This document shows, in pieces, positions 47,521 to 57,789 of a DNA stretch of 64,000 nucleotides. The notes under the pieces are model-generated. The model saw only the letters and a program-made list of their open reading frames with translations. It did no database searches and had not been told where the DNA came from. This stretch comes from Tethya wilhelma (taxonomy: Eukaryota > Porifera > Demospongiae > Tethyida > Tethyidae). The number at the start of each line of letters is the position of its first letter. Position 1 is the stretch's first letter. The stretch is taken from the NCBI GenBank assembly GCA_964030475.1, contig CAXIPT010000001.1:26425200-26489199 (forward strand), in the 5' to 3' direction. The translations under genes and the position numbers were made by a program.

Positions 47521-50464
47521 CCAAATATTCATTTCAAGAGTTTGAAAATGACAGGACATATGCAGTCAAAGAAAATAAAACTGAGGTTGTCGCCAACCAA
47601 ATGTCCCTCGGCAGAGCCGGAAAAAGGTAAGTGATATATGGAAAAACTGAGGTAAGTGATACATATATATGACAAGTGTAGACAGTGTACAGAAACAAAG
47701 TACAAAACAAAGGTACCGAAAGGTAGGTCCATAGTAGGTTCAACTGTTCAATGTGGCAGTGATTACTGTGCTCTATCTTTGCATTTCCATATTTGTAGGG
47801 AGCCTTTGATGGCATCAACTGCACACAGTTTACGGAACAAGGTGAGATACTTTCTGCTGATTCCCAGTCTACCAAAGATTCCTTCGTTCTCAGGGTCCCA
47901 GGAGCCCAGAGATCCCACAATGAGGGCGTCAATCCTGATGTCAGAGTATCCCTTTGAGGTGAGGTGAGTGGCGATCGATTGATATTTTGCTTGTTTCTCC
48001 CTCCTTGCTTTGGTGAAGGATTCCTCCTCACCCTCGTATGGGACAGTGACGTCAATGATGGTGACTTTTCCATCTGAGTGAAATAGAGCCAAGTCTGGTC
48101 TCAGGTCCTCTGGCACTGCATTGGAGAGTCTCTTCAGGATCGCATTATGCCTGGCCCGCATCAGACCGGCATTTGGGGTACAGGCATTGAGAACATGGCC
48201 GAGAGTTTGTGGCTGAGATTTGCACTTGGGGCAAGTGGTATTGGTGTTTGGTTTCCCCGCTCTTTTGACTACCACTTTTGTGGGGAGGAGGTTCAACCTT
48301 CCCTTCAGAGCAAATCTGTATTCAGCAAAGCTCACAAAGGCACCATCTCTTATCCAGTGACTGCTGCTGGGGTGTTTAGAAACTAGGGGGAAGCTCCTCC
48401 CTTGATCTTTTGCCTGTAGGAGCAATCCCAGCCTCCTGGTGTGCCTGGCCTCGGTGAGGAGACGCTTGACAGCAAGCTTGTTGTTAGCTCTGGCCGAATT
48501 TCCCTCGAATTCAATAGACACCTCCGTGCCTTGCAGCAGGATTTTGCATTGGAGACTGTGGAGTGACTTTCTCACCGACGACCAGAGGCTCTGAACGTCT
48601 CCTTTCCGTCCTTCTCCATTGGCAGGGGGGGAATTGAGGAAGTTTTGGAGATCTTCGTCCCTCAACTCTTCCTTGTCCGTCCTCTTTCTTCTCACCCCTG
48701 TGAGCTGGCTCCATGCAATGCTACTCAGCCTGCTGTCCTTGCTGGACAAGCACTTGAGAGCTCGTTGAATTCTGGTGGTGTCCAGCTGGTCCTCCAGTGA
48801 GGATAGGCCAAGACCACCATGGCTCTGGTTGGCGTGGAGGAAGTTCGTGGTTGTTCGCTTAGGAAGCTTCATGGCCTGCTTCACTGCTCGTCTAATCTTC
48901 CCATCGATCCTCTGGCACCACGTCTTATTTACCATCGTAGCATTGATGAGGTAGGAGGCTTTGGAGATCACAAAACTGTTGACTGCGTCGATCTTCTGCC
49001 AGTCGGCTAGTGAGGAGTTGCAGATTGCTTCCGCATCTTTGATCATCTCCTCTGCCATCTCCTCTGGAGAGGCGTCGGCGGACCGCCCTCTCTCAACGCC
49101 GAGGTACCGGTATCTGTCACCCCACTTGAGGGAGGGGACGTTGTCAGGGCCGAGCTGGGGGCTGAAACGGTCGACATATTTCCTGCCCCCATGATTAATC
49201 ATGGAGAGGCATCCGCATTTGGCTGCATTGAACTTCATGCCAGCCCACTGCATGAAAGAGAAAATTTTGGTTAGCATGGCATTAATCTCAATCTTACTTG
49301 CTCCCACGACGCAGATGTCGTCTGCATAGGCCAGGATCTTCACCGTCTCCCCATTACTGAATTGGTAGCCTCCTTCCATCTTTTCAATGGTGGGCAGGAT
49401 TCCTTCAAGCACCAAGTTGAACAGTAGTGGGCTCAGGGGACAGCCTTGCTTAATGCCCTTTGTCAACGGGATAGGGTCTGTGAGACCTTCTGTGCTTCTG
49501 ACCCTCTGGGATGAGGTGGAGTAAATCTCCTTGCAGATGTCTTGGAAGTGGGCTGGCACCTTCAGGGCCGTCATCATATTCCAGATGGCATGGTGTGGGA
49601 CGGAGCCAAAGGCATTCTTGAGGTCCAGCCATACCATCCGGACGTCCTTTCTCCTCCTCTTGCTATCCTCCAGGATACTCTCTACTGTGAAGGAGTGCTC
49701 CAAGCACCCTTCGAAGGGCAGGAAACCCTTCTGAGCGGCCGATATCTTCTTATTAGCAAGTGCCCAGGTGGCCAATCTCCTGGCAAGAACTGCCGCGTAG
49801 ATTTTATAGATGGTGGGTTGGAGAGAGATGGGGCGCCAGCTGCTGGGGTTGCTCTCGTCCCCCTTCTTGTGGATCAGAATGGTGTTGCTGCCCTTCCAGC
49901 TCTCTGGTGTCCTCTTGCTCTTGCAGCACGTGTTGTAAATGATACTCAGCAACTTGGGAGCAACTGTGGAGGACTTCCATACAAAGTATGGGACGCCATC
50001 TGGGCCGGGGCTGGACTGCAGAGGGAGACGCTTCAACTGCGTTTGGACCTCCTCCGGAGTGATCTCATGTGACAGATCTTCCGGCTCAAAGGTGGACTCC
50101 CCTGTGTCAGGGTATCCGTCTGGAGGTGGCGATGATGGTGGTTCGGGCCTTGTCTCAGTGAAGTGTGCCTCGAGATCTTTGAGGGGGATCTCGCATCTGG
50201 GGGAGTCGTTGTGGTTGCAGATGGTTCTGATGCACCTCTTCTTGTTGGCCTTGTACCATTTCTGCTGCTTGCTGGCTTGTCTGGCCCTCTGCTGTCGTCG
50301 TGAGGTGTTGTGCCGACGAGCGGACTGCTGTGAGGAGGGATTAGTGCCTGGTTGATCGTCGTCGTCTTGACTCGATCGCTCCCCAACTGACTGGTCAGGT
50401 TCCTCGTCGGGAGGTGGGGGCCTGCTGGGCACTGGAGGATTGGGTCTCCTCGGTCGTCTCCTCT
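47521..50464 (-). mobile_element. Utopia-like (U2 snRNA-targeting) non-LTR retrotransposon, 5'-truncated
   Basis: A 2.94-kb insertion bounded by a 40-bp direct duplication of the U2-like gene. Its ORF (47763-50432 and open to the 5' junction) has a reverse transcriptase, a CCHC knuckle and a restriction-like endonuclease, the plan of the R2/NeSL/CRE group. Within that group the NeSL-clade Utopia lineage is known to target U2 snRNA genes, so element type and site agree. The reading frame enters directly from the 5' junction with no ATG, so the N-terminal part (zinc fingers, and in NeSL a protease) is missing: 5'-truncated and dead-on-arrival. Confidence 0.8.
47763..50432 (-). CDS. Reverse transcriptase-endonuclease polyprotein of the U2-targeting element
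   Basis: About 890 codons without a break. After a Pro/Ser/Gln-rich leader comes RT: SSPGPDGVPYFVWK, the fingers motif ILIHKKGDESNPSSWRPISL, VWLDLKNAFGSVPH, KGIKQGCPLSPLLFNLVLEG and the catalytic AYADD near residue 365. The C-terminal quarter has CPKC ... HVLNAC and an endonuclease core RPDLALFHSDGKVTIIDVT with a downstream Lys (PD-(D/E)xK type). The endonuclease nicks the target and RT copies the RNA from the nick (target-primed reverse transcription). No Met exists near the 5' end; 50432 is a GTG and the frame is open upstream to a TAG at the junction, so the N-terminus is lost. Confidence 0.9.
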   Translation of the reverse strand: MPSRPPPPDEEPDQSVGERSSQDDDDQPGTNPSSQQSARRHNTSRRQQRARQASKQQKWYKANKKRCIRTICNHNDSPRCEIPLKDLEAHFTETRPEPPSSPPPDGYPDTGESTFEPEDLSHEITPEEVQTQLKRLPLQSSPGPDGVPYFVWKSSTVAPKLLSIIYNTCCKSKRTPESWKGSNTILIHKKGDESNPSSWRPISLQPTIYKIYAAVLARRLATWALANKKISAAQKGFLPFEGCLEHSFTVESILEDSKRRRKDVRMVWLDLKNAFGSVPHHAIWNMMTALKVPAHFQDICKEIYSTSSQRVRSTEGLTDPIPLTKGIKQGCPLSPLLFNLVLEGILPTIEKMEGGYQFSNGETVKILAYADDICVVGASKIEINAMLTKIFSFMQWAGMKFNAAKCGCLSMINHGGRKYVDRFSPQLGPDNVPSLKWGDRYRYLGVERGRSADASPEEMAEEMIKDAEAICNSSLADWQKIDAVNSFVISKASYLINATMVNKTWCQRIDGKIRRAVKQAMKLPKRTTTNFLHANQSHGGLGLSSLEDQLDTTRIQRALKCLSSKDSRLSSIAWSQLTGVRRKRTDKEELRDEDLQNFLNSPPANGEGRKGDVQSLWSSVRKSLHSLQCKILLQGTEVSIEFEGNSARANNKLAVKRLLTEARHTRRLGLLLQAKDQGRSFPLVSKHPSSSHWIRDGAFVSFAEYRFALKGRLNLLPTKVVVKRAGKPNTNTTCPKCKSQPQTLGHVLNACTPNAGLMRARHNAILKRLSNAVPEDLRPDLALFHSDGKVTIIDVTVPYEGEEESFTKARREKQAKYQSIATHLTSKGYSDIRIDALIVGSLGSWDPENEGIFGRLGISRKYLTLFRKLCAVDAIKGSLQIWKCKDRAQ

Positions 50465-50543
50465 AATGTTCCCAGTTAGAGCTTTTACACTCTAAAGAAC
50501 AGTTATTTCTTACTTGATCTTAGCCATTAGGCCGAGAAGCGAT
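50465..50543 (-). ncRNA. U2-like snRNA, 5' part, with atypical branch-recognition region
   Basis: Minus strand begins AUCGCUUCUCGGCC, then GGCUAAGAUCAAGU, matching the universally conserved U2 5' end (stem I and U6-pairing region). Where U2 should read GUGUAGUAUCUG it reads AAGUAAGAAAUAACUG, so the GUAGUA branch-site box is absent and the region looks more like U12 (GAGUAAGGAAAAUAACG). Stem IIa is intact with its own base pairs (UUAGAG/CUCUAA). It could be a decayed U2 copy, a U2 variant or a U2/U12 chimera. The retrotransposon interrupts it at 50464. Confidence 0.75.
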
Positions 50544-51565
50544 GATGGGCCTGTTTTCAGAGGTCTTTATATGCTGACTGATGCTACAAAATACTTGTGG
50601 GTTTCAGTGACAATTACTATCACATACCAAACAATAATTATGGCTTCTTATTCCTCAATTAAATGGAATGTACCACAAAAATTAATTAAGGTTCAGATAA
50701 TTTAAAAGCAGATAACAAATTTCACAAATCACAATCTTAAAGTGAAAATTTCATATCATGTCTTTGTTTTTATTCACCTCATTGCAAACTGCCGTGAGTC
50801 AATGTCTATGTCGATGAACAGCTCACAGCAACTCTTCAATATCATGCATCTTCAACTAAAGGTATCCTTATGAACTTGGGAAATGCCTCTTGCCGTAAAT
50901 CTATCAGCAGAGACAGATAGATAATTTTGTGTTGTCACTGGCATTGTTCAGGACTTCGAGGAAGCTAGATCAGCCCTCAGACTGGCACGACATTTTCTCA
51001 ATTTTTCTGTTGAAAATTACAAAAGTAGCAAGTGAAATAGACTATAACTTGAACATTTACATGAATATGTCTCTACAATACTAATCAACTTGCCAACAAT
51101 TATCTACATTGTTTCATCATAGATACTATCTATGGTTTCATTCTTAGGCTCCCCAAAACGGAGCCTCTCCAGCTCCACTATACTAGGGTTGATAGTAAGT
51201 TGCTGTTCCGAAGACTTAGGAAGGACAAGGACGTATTCCATCTTTTTGTTTCCACTCTTACAATCCACACATAATTTTACATGTCGTATCATGTATAATG
51301 ATCACCTTAATAAAACATAGTCAGTCAGTCAGTTAGTGACTTAGTGCTTCCTTTAGCTGCTGCTTGGAGAACCGATATACTGCCCACTTTCCATTTTCTA
51401 CTGTAGTCTGGCTGGCCAGACTCCCCGTGCGAAGAGTCTGGCCAGCCAGACTATTTCTACTGTACGTCCACGTGGTTTAAAAGTTAACCCTTTTGACCTT
51501 TAATTGCGTACGTTAAGGGGTTAAAGTTTTTACTGCTGAGTAAACATTTGCAGACAGAACTTGAC
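50544..51565. other. Intergenic between U2-like gene and TMEM222
   Basis: The first 200 bp are upstream of the snRNA and should hold its promoter; no proximal sequence element can be named. A minus-strand 62-codon ORF at 51104-51292 has no recognisable homology. An inverted repeat GTCTGGCTGGCCAGACT lies near 51405 and recurs at 51438. Confidence 0.4.
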
Positions 51566-53129
51566 ATGAAAAGCAGAAAGATGGAACTTGGACCAGACAA
51601 ACCCGTTGACGTCGCTAGAAACAGATACCCATACTGTATTGTATGGACTCCACTCCCAATTATAACGTGAGCTAAAACAAAAGACACACGCTGTATGATT
51701 CACAATTTTGGGGTTTAATAATTATTGTCTTTCATAGATGGTTTATACCATTCATTGGCCACATGGGGATATGCACCAGTGCTGGGATTATTAGGGACTT
51801 TGCTGGGCCTTATTTTGTCTCTGTAAGTTTATCTTTTAGTGTAACATAGGTTCATGTTTATGTGTCTGTGTCCATTTATCTGCCATAAAGACACACTCCA
51901 AGCACAGGTTGTGGTCAGAATGTGTGTGTGTTTAGAGGTAGTGAAAATGGTACATTAAACTGCTTCATTGTACAATCAATGTACAATGAAGCTGGGTGGA
52001 TCACTTTCTGCGCCAGTCAGAGATCAAGTTAAGATGCTGCTCATGACTGCTTAAGTGATTCAACATTAAATTTTACCATTATCTTTTGCTATTGTTGTGT
52101 GAATATTCTTCACAACATGTGTTTTTGTTTGTATTTAGGAGGACAACATGGGCTTTGGAAATCCAACCATGTAAGTGTAGATACTATTGCACCATTTTCC
52201 CCTTACGCTCCAGCTCTGAGTATGCTCGCATGTGTAGTTTGTGAGTGAAAGGTCAAAGGGGAGAGCCTGGGTACGAGACTAGTTCTGTAAATAGTGGATA
52301 TTTCTTGCCACTATGATGAATGGTACTGGGAGAGAAAAATTTCTTTTGAATGGTGATCCTTTCTGTATCATCCAAAATGGCGAAACTGTTTTTTTTTCTT
52401 ATTGTAGAGGCAAAAAATTCTAATAGGATGTGTTGGGAAACTTCTGTTGTTTGGAATATGTTTGCATGATCATGTGTACTCTGAATGCTTGTGTGCAGGT
52501 ACTGGAGGTTGTCTCCCACTAAGGCTGAGGAGTCAGCCTGGGATAGTGCGGTCCACCAGGCATCAGAGGAATATAGTCGGAGAATGGTCAGTTATTGTGT
52601 TTTGATGACTGCATAGCTACTGTAAAATGTGTATCACATGTGAGAAGCCCACAACAACACATTCCATCATAGTTTTATACTCACATACTCTCTCTCTCTC
52701 TCTCTCTCTCTCAAACATACACACAGCACAATCTCTTCTGTGACAATTGTCACTCTCACGTGGCTCGCTCTCTCAACCTGATGAGGTACAGTGGCTCCTC
52801 CTCCTGGAACATGTACAAGTTGGGGTTTCTTATGGTCATCAAAGGGAAGTTTACAGGGTGAGTCAATAGTCGTTGATTATGTCCTACATTATAATGTTTT
52901 AATTTGGTTATCCTTTGCTTGTACGGTTTTTGAAACATAAATGTGTAGGCTAGCCTAGTTCTGTGCTAGTTATCTCTTGCTGCTATAGCTTGTTCTTCAC
53001 TGTAACCATAATGCAATATCTCCACATAGGATTGGTGGATTTCTTAAGACCTGGTTGCCATTTATCATCATCAGTTTCCTTGCCATTGTTGTTATAGTCC
53101 TGGCCACCACACTCACACACACCACGTGA
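51566..53129 (+). CDS. TMEM222: TMEM222 (RTE1-like membrane protein)
   Basis: Six exons, 51566-51666, 51738-51822, 52139-52170, 52499-52586, 52727-52857, 53030-53129, phases continuous; 178 residues. It matches TMEM222/RTE1 throughout: [77 protein letters not shown] and a C-terminal hydrophobic [20 protein letters not shown]. The conserved CDNCHSH motif suggests metal or haem binding as in plant RTE1, which acts on an ER/Golgi ethylene receptor; the animal protein's role is poorly known. The start ATG at 51566 gives MKSRKMELG; an ATG five codons on is an alternative. Exon 3 is only 32 bp. Confidence 0.95.
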
Positions 53130-53631
53130 AGTTGAAGAAAAAAGATATTAAAGTACTCAAAAAAACATAATACTGAAAATTTGCATGTGTGTCTGTGTTC
53201 CTTTAACTACATATATTTGTAGTGATGTCTAACCTCTTACAATTTATATGATAAAAATATTATATTATGCTGGCAACCACTTATGAGAACGTTAATGGCA
53301 TAGGTTACAGAAGATGCTATTGTTGCCAGTTGGTTGACTATAACTGTATAATATTATTATTCTGACCTGAGAAGAGTGTATTCCAGCACGGGACCAACAG
53401 CATGCAAAAGCGTTACAATTATATACAATAAAGCCCCTAAATTAATAATAATGATACAATTATTATTCCCTGTGTTAAATTCATGATCCTAGCTCACAAA
53501 AAGCACCAATATTAGTTATAATAGCTAGTTCAGCACAATCATGTGTACAATGTCACAACAGTGAGAGTTGTTATCCCTTCTGTACAGTGTATAATGTATG
53601 AGCTGTACTATAATAATTATTATAATTATTC
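53130..53631. other. Convergent 3' flanks
   Basis: Between TMEM222 and the minus-strand gene ending at 53632. AT-rich with AATAAA near 53428. No other feature seen. Confidence 0.4.
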
Positions 53632-54548
53632 CTAATAAATGGCTTTCAGAACAACAGCTGCCTCATCTGAATTGTGGAGGAGAAATGGTAGAAGTGGACT
53701 AATCTCCCCCTGGGTCACGTCTGCATTAGTAGGAATAATAATAAATTTGATGACCTTACTAAAAAAAATAAAAAATCATGTCATTATATAAATTCTAGCT
53801 GTGATGCAAAGAAATAATTAAATTTACCAGAGTTTTCATATCTTAAAACACCACCAACTACATAAAGTATCTCTGCACGTAGCTTGAGCCTGGGATAGTT
53901 TTGATGAGAATTCAAACGCACTTCCCAGGTGACAATCATTTCTTGTTTGCCATTGACTGCAGGATAAATAAAGAACCAATAGTCTCATATACATACATGA
54001 TACCACTGTCTCTCTGAGTGCTTGAGCAACGTGAAGGGTTTAAGCAATTATTAATAAATATTAAAATTATGATATAACCAAAATTGAGTGCAACAACTCA
54101 ATGAATAATAATTATTATAATCAACGAAAATTAAGGTAAAATAATCAGTATATGCTATCTATCACTTTACCATATGAATAATGCTTTTGTTGTGAAGTCA
54201 ATTCTGCAACTCCAATTGTGACGTGCTGTCTTTGTTCTGAAACAGCTCCACTTCCAATAGGTTGTCCTGCCAGAATAAGATTAATCATCATGTATTACAG
54301 GTGGTTACCAAGCAATTCTGATTTACCTAAGTCATAATTGTAGCCATCCTTTGGAAATGGACCTCTATCTTCCAGATTAGAATTTATTATGAGCCTTGGA
54401 TCCTGCATGGAAATGAAATTAAATAATTTTTCAGAGCAGTGGAAAAAATAATGCTGCATGGCGCAGGTGTGAATTTGACCCTTTGACATCTAGCATGTAT
54501 TATACAGGAAGAGTTGGATGCACACACAGACACACACACACACACAGN

Positions 54549-54640
<92 letters not shown>

Positions 54641-54726
54641 TGTGGCACAATGGAGCCAGGGGATAGCTACATTAGAAATGTTTTACCATAATATTTGTGT
54701 GTGTGTGTGTGTGTGTTTGTGTGTGT

Positions 54727-54807
<81 letters not shown>

Positions 54808-57789
54808 GAGACACTAATATGTTCCCACCACTTGACTCAGTAAATGAGTGCAGACCCTATTTACTTTTAACATCTGTTTCGTAGTTTTTTTGTATACTCC
54901 TGCATCAGCACAATATCACTGCCAAGTATAGTGACTCCCTAATTCTCAGGCTCTCGATATATCTCCTTTTAGCATTCACAGGGAGAGAGCCTGGGAATGA
55001 GGCTAGAGTAGCCATATATGCACAAATTAAGATTATAGCTGGGGGGCTGATAAGAGACTTTAGTGTGGAAACAAAGAAAATGAAAAGGCACCAAGGTGCT
55101 TAACCCTTGGCGCTATACCAATACATTGTCACAAAAGACAATCTAGCTTCCAGTACAATGAACAGTGGATCCAGCAGAGGATACCAGCTAAAATTCAGTA
55201 CTATTTTTACCATGAGGACGGATGCCCTGCTGGACCAGGAGGCTCCCGGCTGAGTAGTGGCAGCGCGTGACCGGCTATACACAGAGAATATTTGGTCACT
55301 AACAATGGCCTGATCATGATTATCTAAAAGTTAACTGCAAAGATATAGTTAGAGTACTAGCACTGTAGCCTCGTTCCCAGGCTCCCCCCTCTCAGATGTG
55401 CTTTTTTGCAAAAAAAGCTAAAGGGAGGGGCCTGGGATCGAGGCTACTAGCACTGTACTATAGCTGGCAAGTTCACATACAAACATGACGTTACTCAGCC
55501 ACGGTCATTTTTCATCAGCCAGCCGCAGTAGGCTATCATCAGCTCTGTCATGCCTTGGATTCACTAAAAACATGCTTATAATATGTCAAAATAGCATGAT
55601 TATAGTATTATTGCTTGTTAAATTTACCTAGTTGCCCCTCAACTTCTCCTGCAGGCTTCTGCCAAGTGAAAACGGTGTGAAAACTAGTCCATTCTAAATA
55701 ACGCACACTAAAAAAAGGGCGTGATTAGCAGGTGTGGCCTCGAAGCTTAGCGCTCAGACAGGGGGTGGCGACTCCCATATGCACTTAGCCTCGTCCCCAG
55801 GCCCAAAAGAGGGCCTGGTACACACTGTTTGCGCATGCGCGTAATTATTCGCCGTGAAACCACATGGTTTTGAGAAGATTTGTGGGTGTGTTCATAGATG
55901 ACGTATGTATATCGAACGCTTAACGAGTTCTAGGGTCTCTTTAGCCTCGTTCCCAGGCTCTCTCCCTGAATATTACACGCTGAAAAATAGGAAGGGAGAG
56001 AGCCTGGTACGCGAAATCACGTGAATGACGTAGAGCGCGGAAAAATTAGTATGCTGTAGTAGAGAAACCTTAGAGACTCTCTCTACGGTCTCTCTCCGGG
56101 CAACGTCATTCACGTGATTTCGCGTACCAGGCTCTCTCCCTTCTTATTTTTGCGCGTGCATCACTGGGAGAGAGCCTGGGAACGAGGCTAGGGTCTCTTA
56201 GAAAGCTTCTGTGAGCCTATTTAGACTTAGTAGTTGTAGAGAAACTAATCGAGTAGTACCTCATTAGATTAAGAAGCTTACAACCAACATCTGCGTTGGC
56301 AAAGTTGAGAAATTGTCAGTGGTGAGTGTCTGTGTCTTGAAATACCACAAAAACTAATTCAAAGTGATAGATAGGTAGAAATACATCCAGCGATCTACTC
56401 TAAGCAACAAAACTTTNGTCGCGGCTCCAAGTACAGTACATATGGGAGTCGCCACCCCCTGTCAGAGAGGGTGAAAAGCCTCAGATCTCAGGAACTACAA
56501 GGTTTTGTTGAATGCTACGTGTAATTTTTTTAGATAATATCGATTATTTTACCTTGGTGTATCGCTTTTGAAGACTGGGCCTTCCGTTCTTGAGATATAG
56601 AGTGCAGAAAAAATCTGTCAGACAGACAGACAGACAGACATACAAAACGACTACCGTAACCCTAGCTTGCTGCGCATGCGCGCGCCAAGGGTTAACAATA
56701 TGGCCAAACATATACAGGAGATCCTATCCAAGACCAAGTTCTATCTATCCTATGTGGAAAGCTACCTAGCTATAGGAGTCTAGCTCAGCTGAACCTGTGA
56801 CCCAGAGGATTCGCAAAAAAAGATTGAACATGTAGTTTTGGAGTTTTTAGTCTTCACTTTCATCAAAATCTGTGAAGTAAAATAATATTATTATCCATAC
56901 AGACTAGATACAAGCAAGAGTTTCCACTAGTAATACAAAACACTAGCTTAGAGTCATGATCAAATTAAGGCACATTATAATGAATAAATTAAAGCACCTA
57001 TAAACTGACTCAATGATTGGTCAAGTGCCGCACACTTAAAGAAGGCATGCAACTATTTTGTTTGCCATTGGATCCCCTGTGACTCCTTAGCTACTTTATT
57101 GTCACACCTACCCATCCAGTATCTGGCAATTAGCCTTTAATTTTGGTTACTAAGCAATGGCACACACACACACACACGCACACACACACACACACACATT
57201 ATAGTCACGGTTGCACAGGGGGCACTCGCGGGATCGATGCATGGTCGAGTGTCACACACTCAACTATTTTGTTTGCCATTGATCCCTATGACCACTAGCT
57301 ACTCTATTGTCACCTCCACCCAGCCAGTAACGGGCAATTTATAAAAACTTTGTTTGCTAGGCAATATGGCAAACACACACACACACACACTCACACATGC
57401 ACACACATACACACACACTGATTGAACACGAGACTCTGCATGGAGCAGTATTAGTAGATTATGCAACCCAGTGTATAATTAATTTATGTCGATTAATGGT
57501 ATGCAGTACACATAGATTCAGCCTCAAAATTAGTGCTCATGCAAATAATATAGTGGGTCAATTTAATGGTTGCAAATTCGGATTTTGCCTCCCTTGCCAT
57601 AAAACATGCAGGTAGTTTGAAAGAAAACAGATAAAATTGAGCATATTTGAAAAGAATGGACTGCATAATTTAATCTTATTATACCTTTTGGGGGCCAATA
57701 TCACAAAGTTGGAATAGTGGCTGGGACTTCTCTTGACCATTATTCTCAAATGTCACTCCACAATCAGCAAACTCAACTGCAACTTTAGC
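53632..57789 (-). CDS. Unidentified multi-exon gene (5' end not found)
   Basis: Five exons on the minus strand join with continuous phase: 57789-57685, 54402-54327, 54266-54171, 53956-53828, 53720-53632. The product begins in-frame at AKVAVEFADCGVTFENNGQE and ends PLLPFLLHNSDEAAVVLKAIY. It is rich in beta-strand-like stretches (EMIVTWEVRLN, PRLKLRAEILYVVGGVLRYE, VTIGVAELTSQQ), which suggests an all-beta, perhaps adhesion or nested C2/Ig-like fold, but I do not recognise the family. The first listed exon starts after TGTAG|G at phase 0, so more 5' exons must lie further right and were not found. The 3.3-kb first listed intron holds microsatellites, foldback elements and a second gene fragment (55505-55693). 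Confidence 0.6.
54522..54641. repeat. (CA)n microsatellite with an assembly N
   Basis: About 115 bp of CA with one N at 54547. It faces a (GT)n tract at 54697-54806, so the two could pair as a large hairpin; a CA/GT inverted pair of this size is a known assembly hazard. Confidence 0.95.
54697..54806. repeat. (GT)n microsatellite
   Basis: About 105 bp of GT with a few interruptions, inverted relative to the neighbouring CA tract. Confidence 0.95.
55366..55446. mobile_element. Foldback element, TAGCCTCGTTCCCAGGCTCC
   Basis: Arms TAGCCTCGTTCCCAGGCTCC and GGGCCTGGGATCGAGGCTA around a short AT core. Flanked on both sides by TAGCACTGTA-like sequence, a possible target duplication of about 9 bp (CTAGCACTG). 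Confidence 0.75.
55505..55693 (-). CDS. 3' end of an unidentified gene (two exons)
   Basis: Exons 55693-55628 and 55563-55505 join in phase (CTAG|GTAAAT ... TTTTTAG|TG). The product ends WTSFHTVFTWQKPAGEVEGQ, then RHDRADDSLLRLADEK and a stop. It lies on the same strand inside a large intron of the 53.6-57.8 kb gene. Its acceptor phase does not match that gene's 57685 donor, so it is not simply an alternative end. The upstream exon was not found. Short, so confidence is limited. Confidence 0.45.
55754..56465. mobile_element. Large foldback with nested palindromes
   Basis: Outer inverted arms: CAGGGGGTGGCGACTCCCAT near 55760 and ATGGGAGTCGCCACCCCCTG near 56443. Inside lies a further palindrome, 55942-56190, with TAGCCTCGTTCCCAGGCTCT ends and inner arms GTACGCGAAATCACGTGAAT (56009) and its reverse complement near 56108. 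One N at 56417 marks a possible assembly join. No coding capacity. Confidence 0.75.

Noticed and set aside
48147..50386. Several ORFs of 60-180 codons overlapping the retrotransposon ORF
   Set aside because: Shadows of the 889-codon RT-endonuclease frame, which has all the expected motifs.
51104..51292. 62-codon minus-strand ORF with protein-like composition
   Set aside because: No recognisable domain, no splice context; could be a fragment but unsupported.
54387..54809. ORFs rich in His-Thr or Val-Cys
   Set aside because: Pure translations of CA/GT microsatellites.
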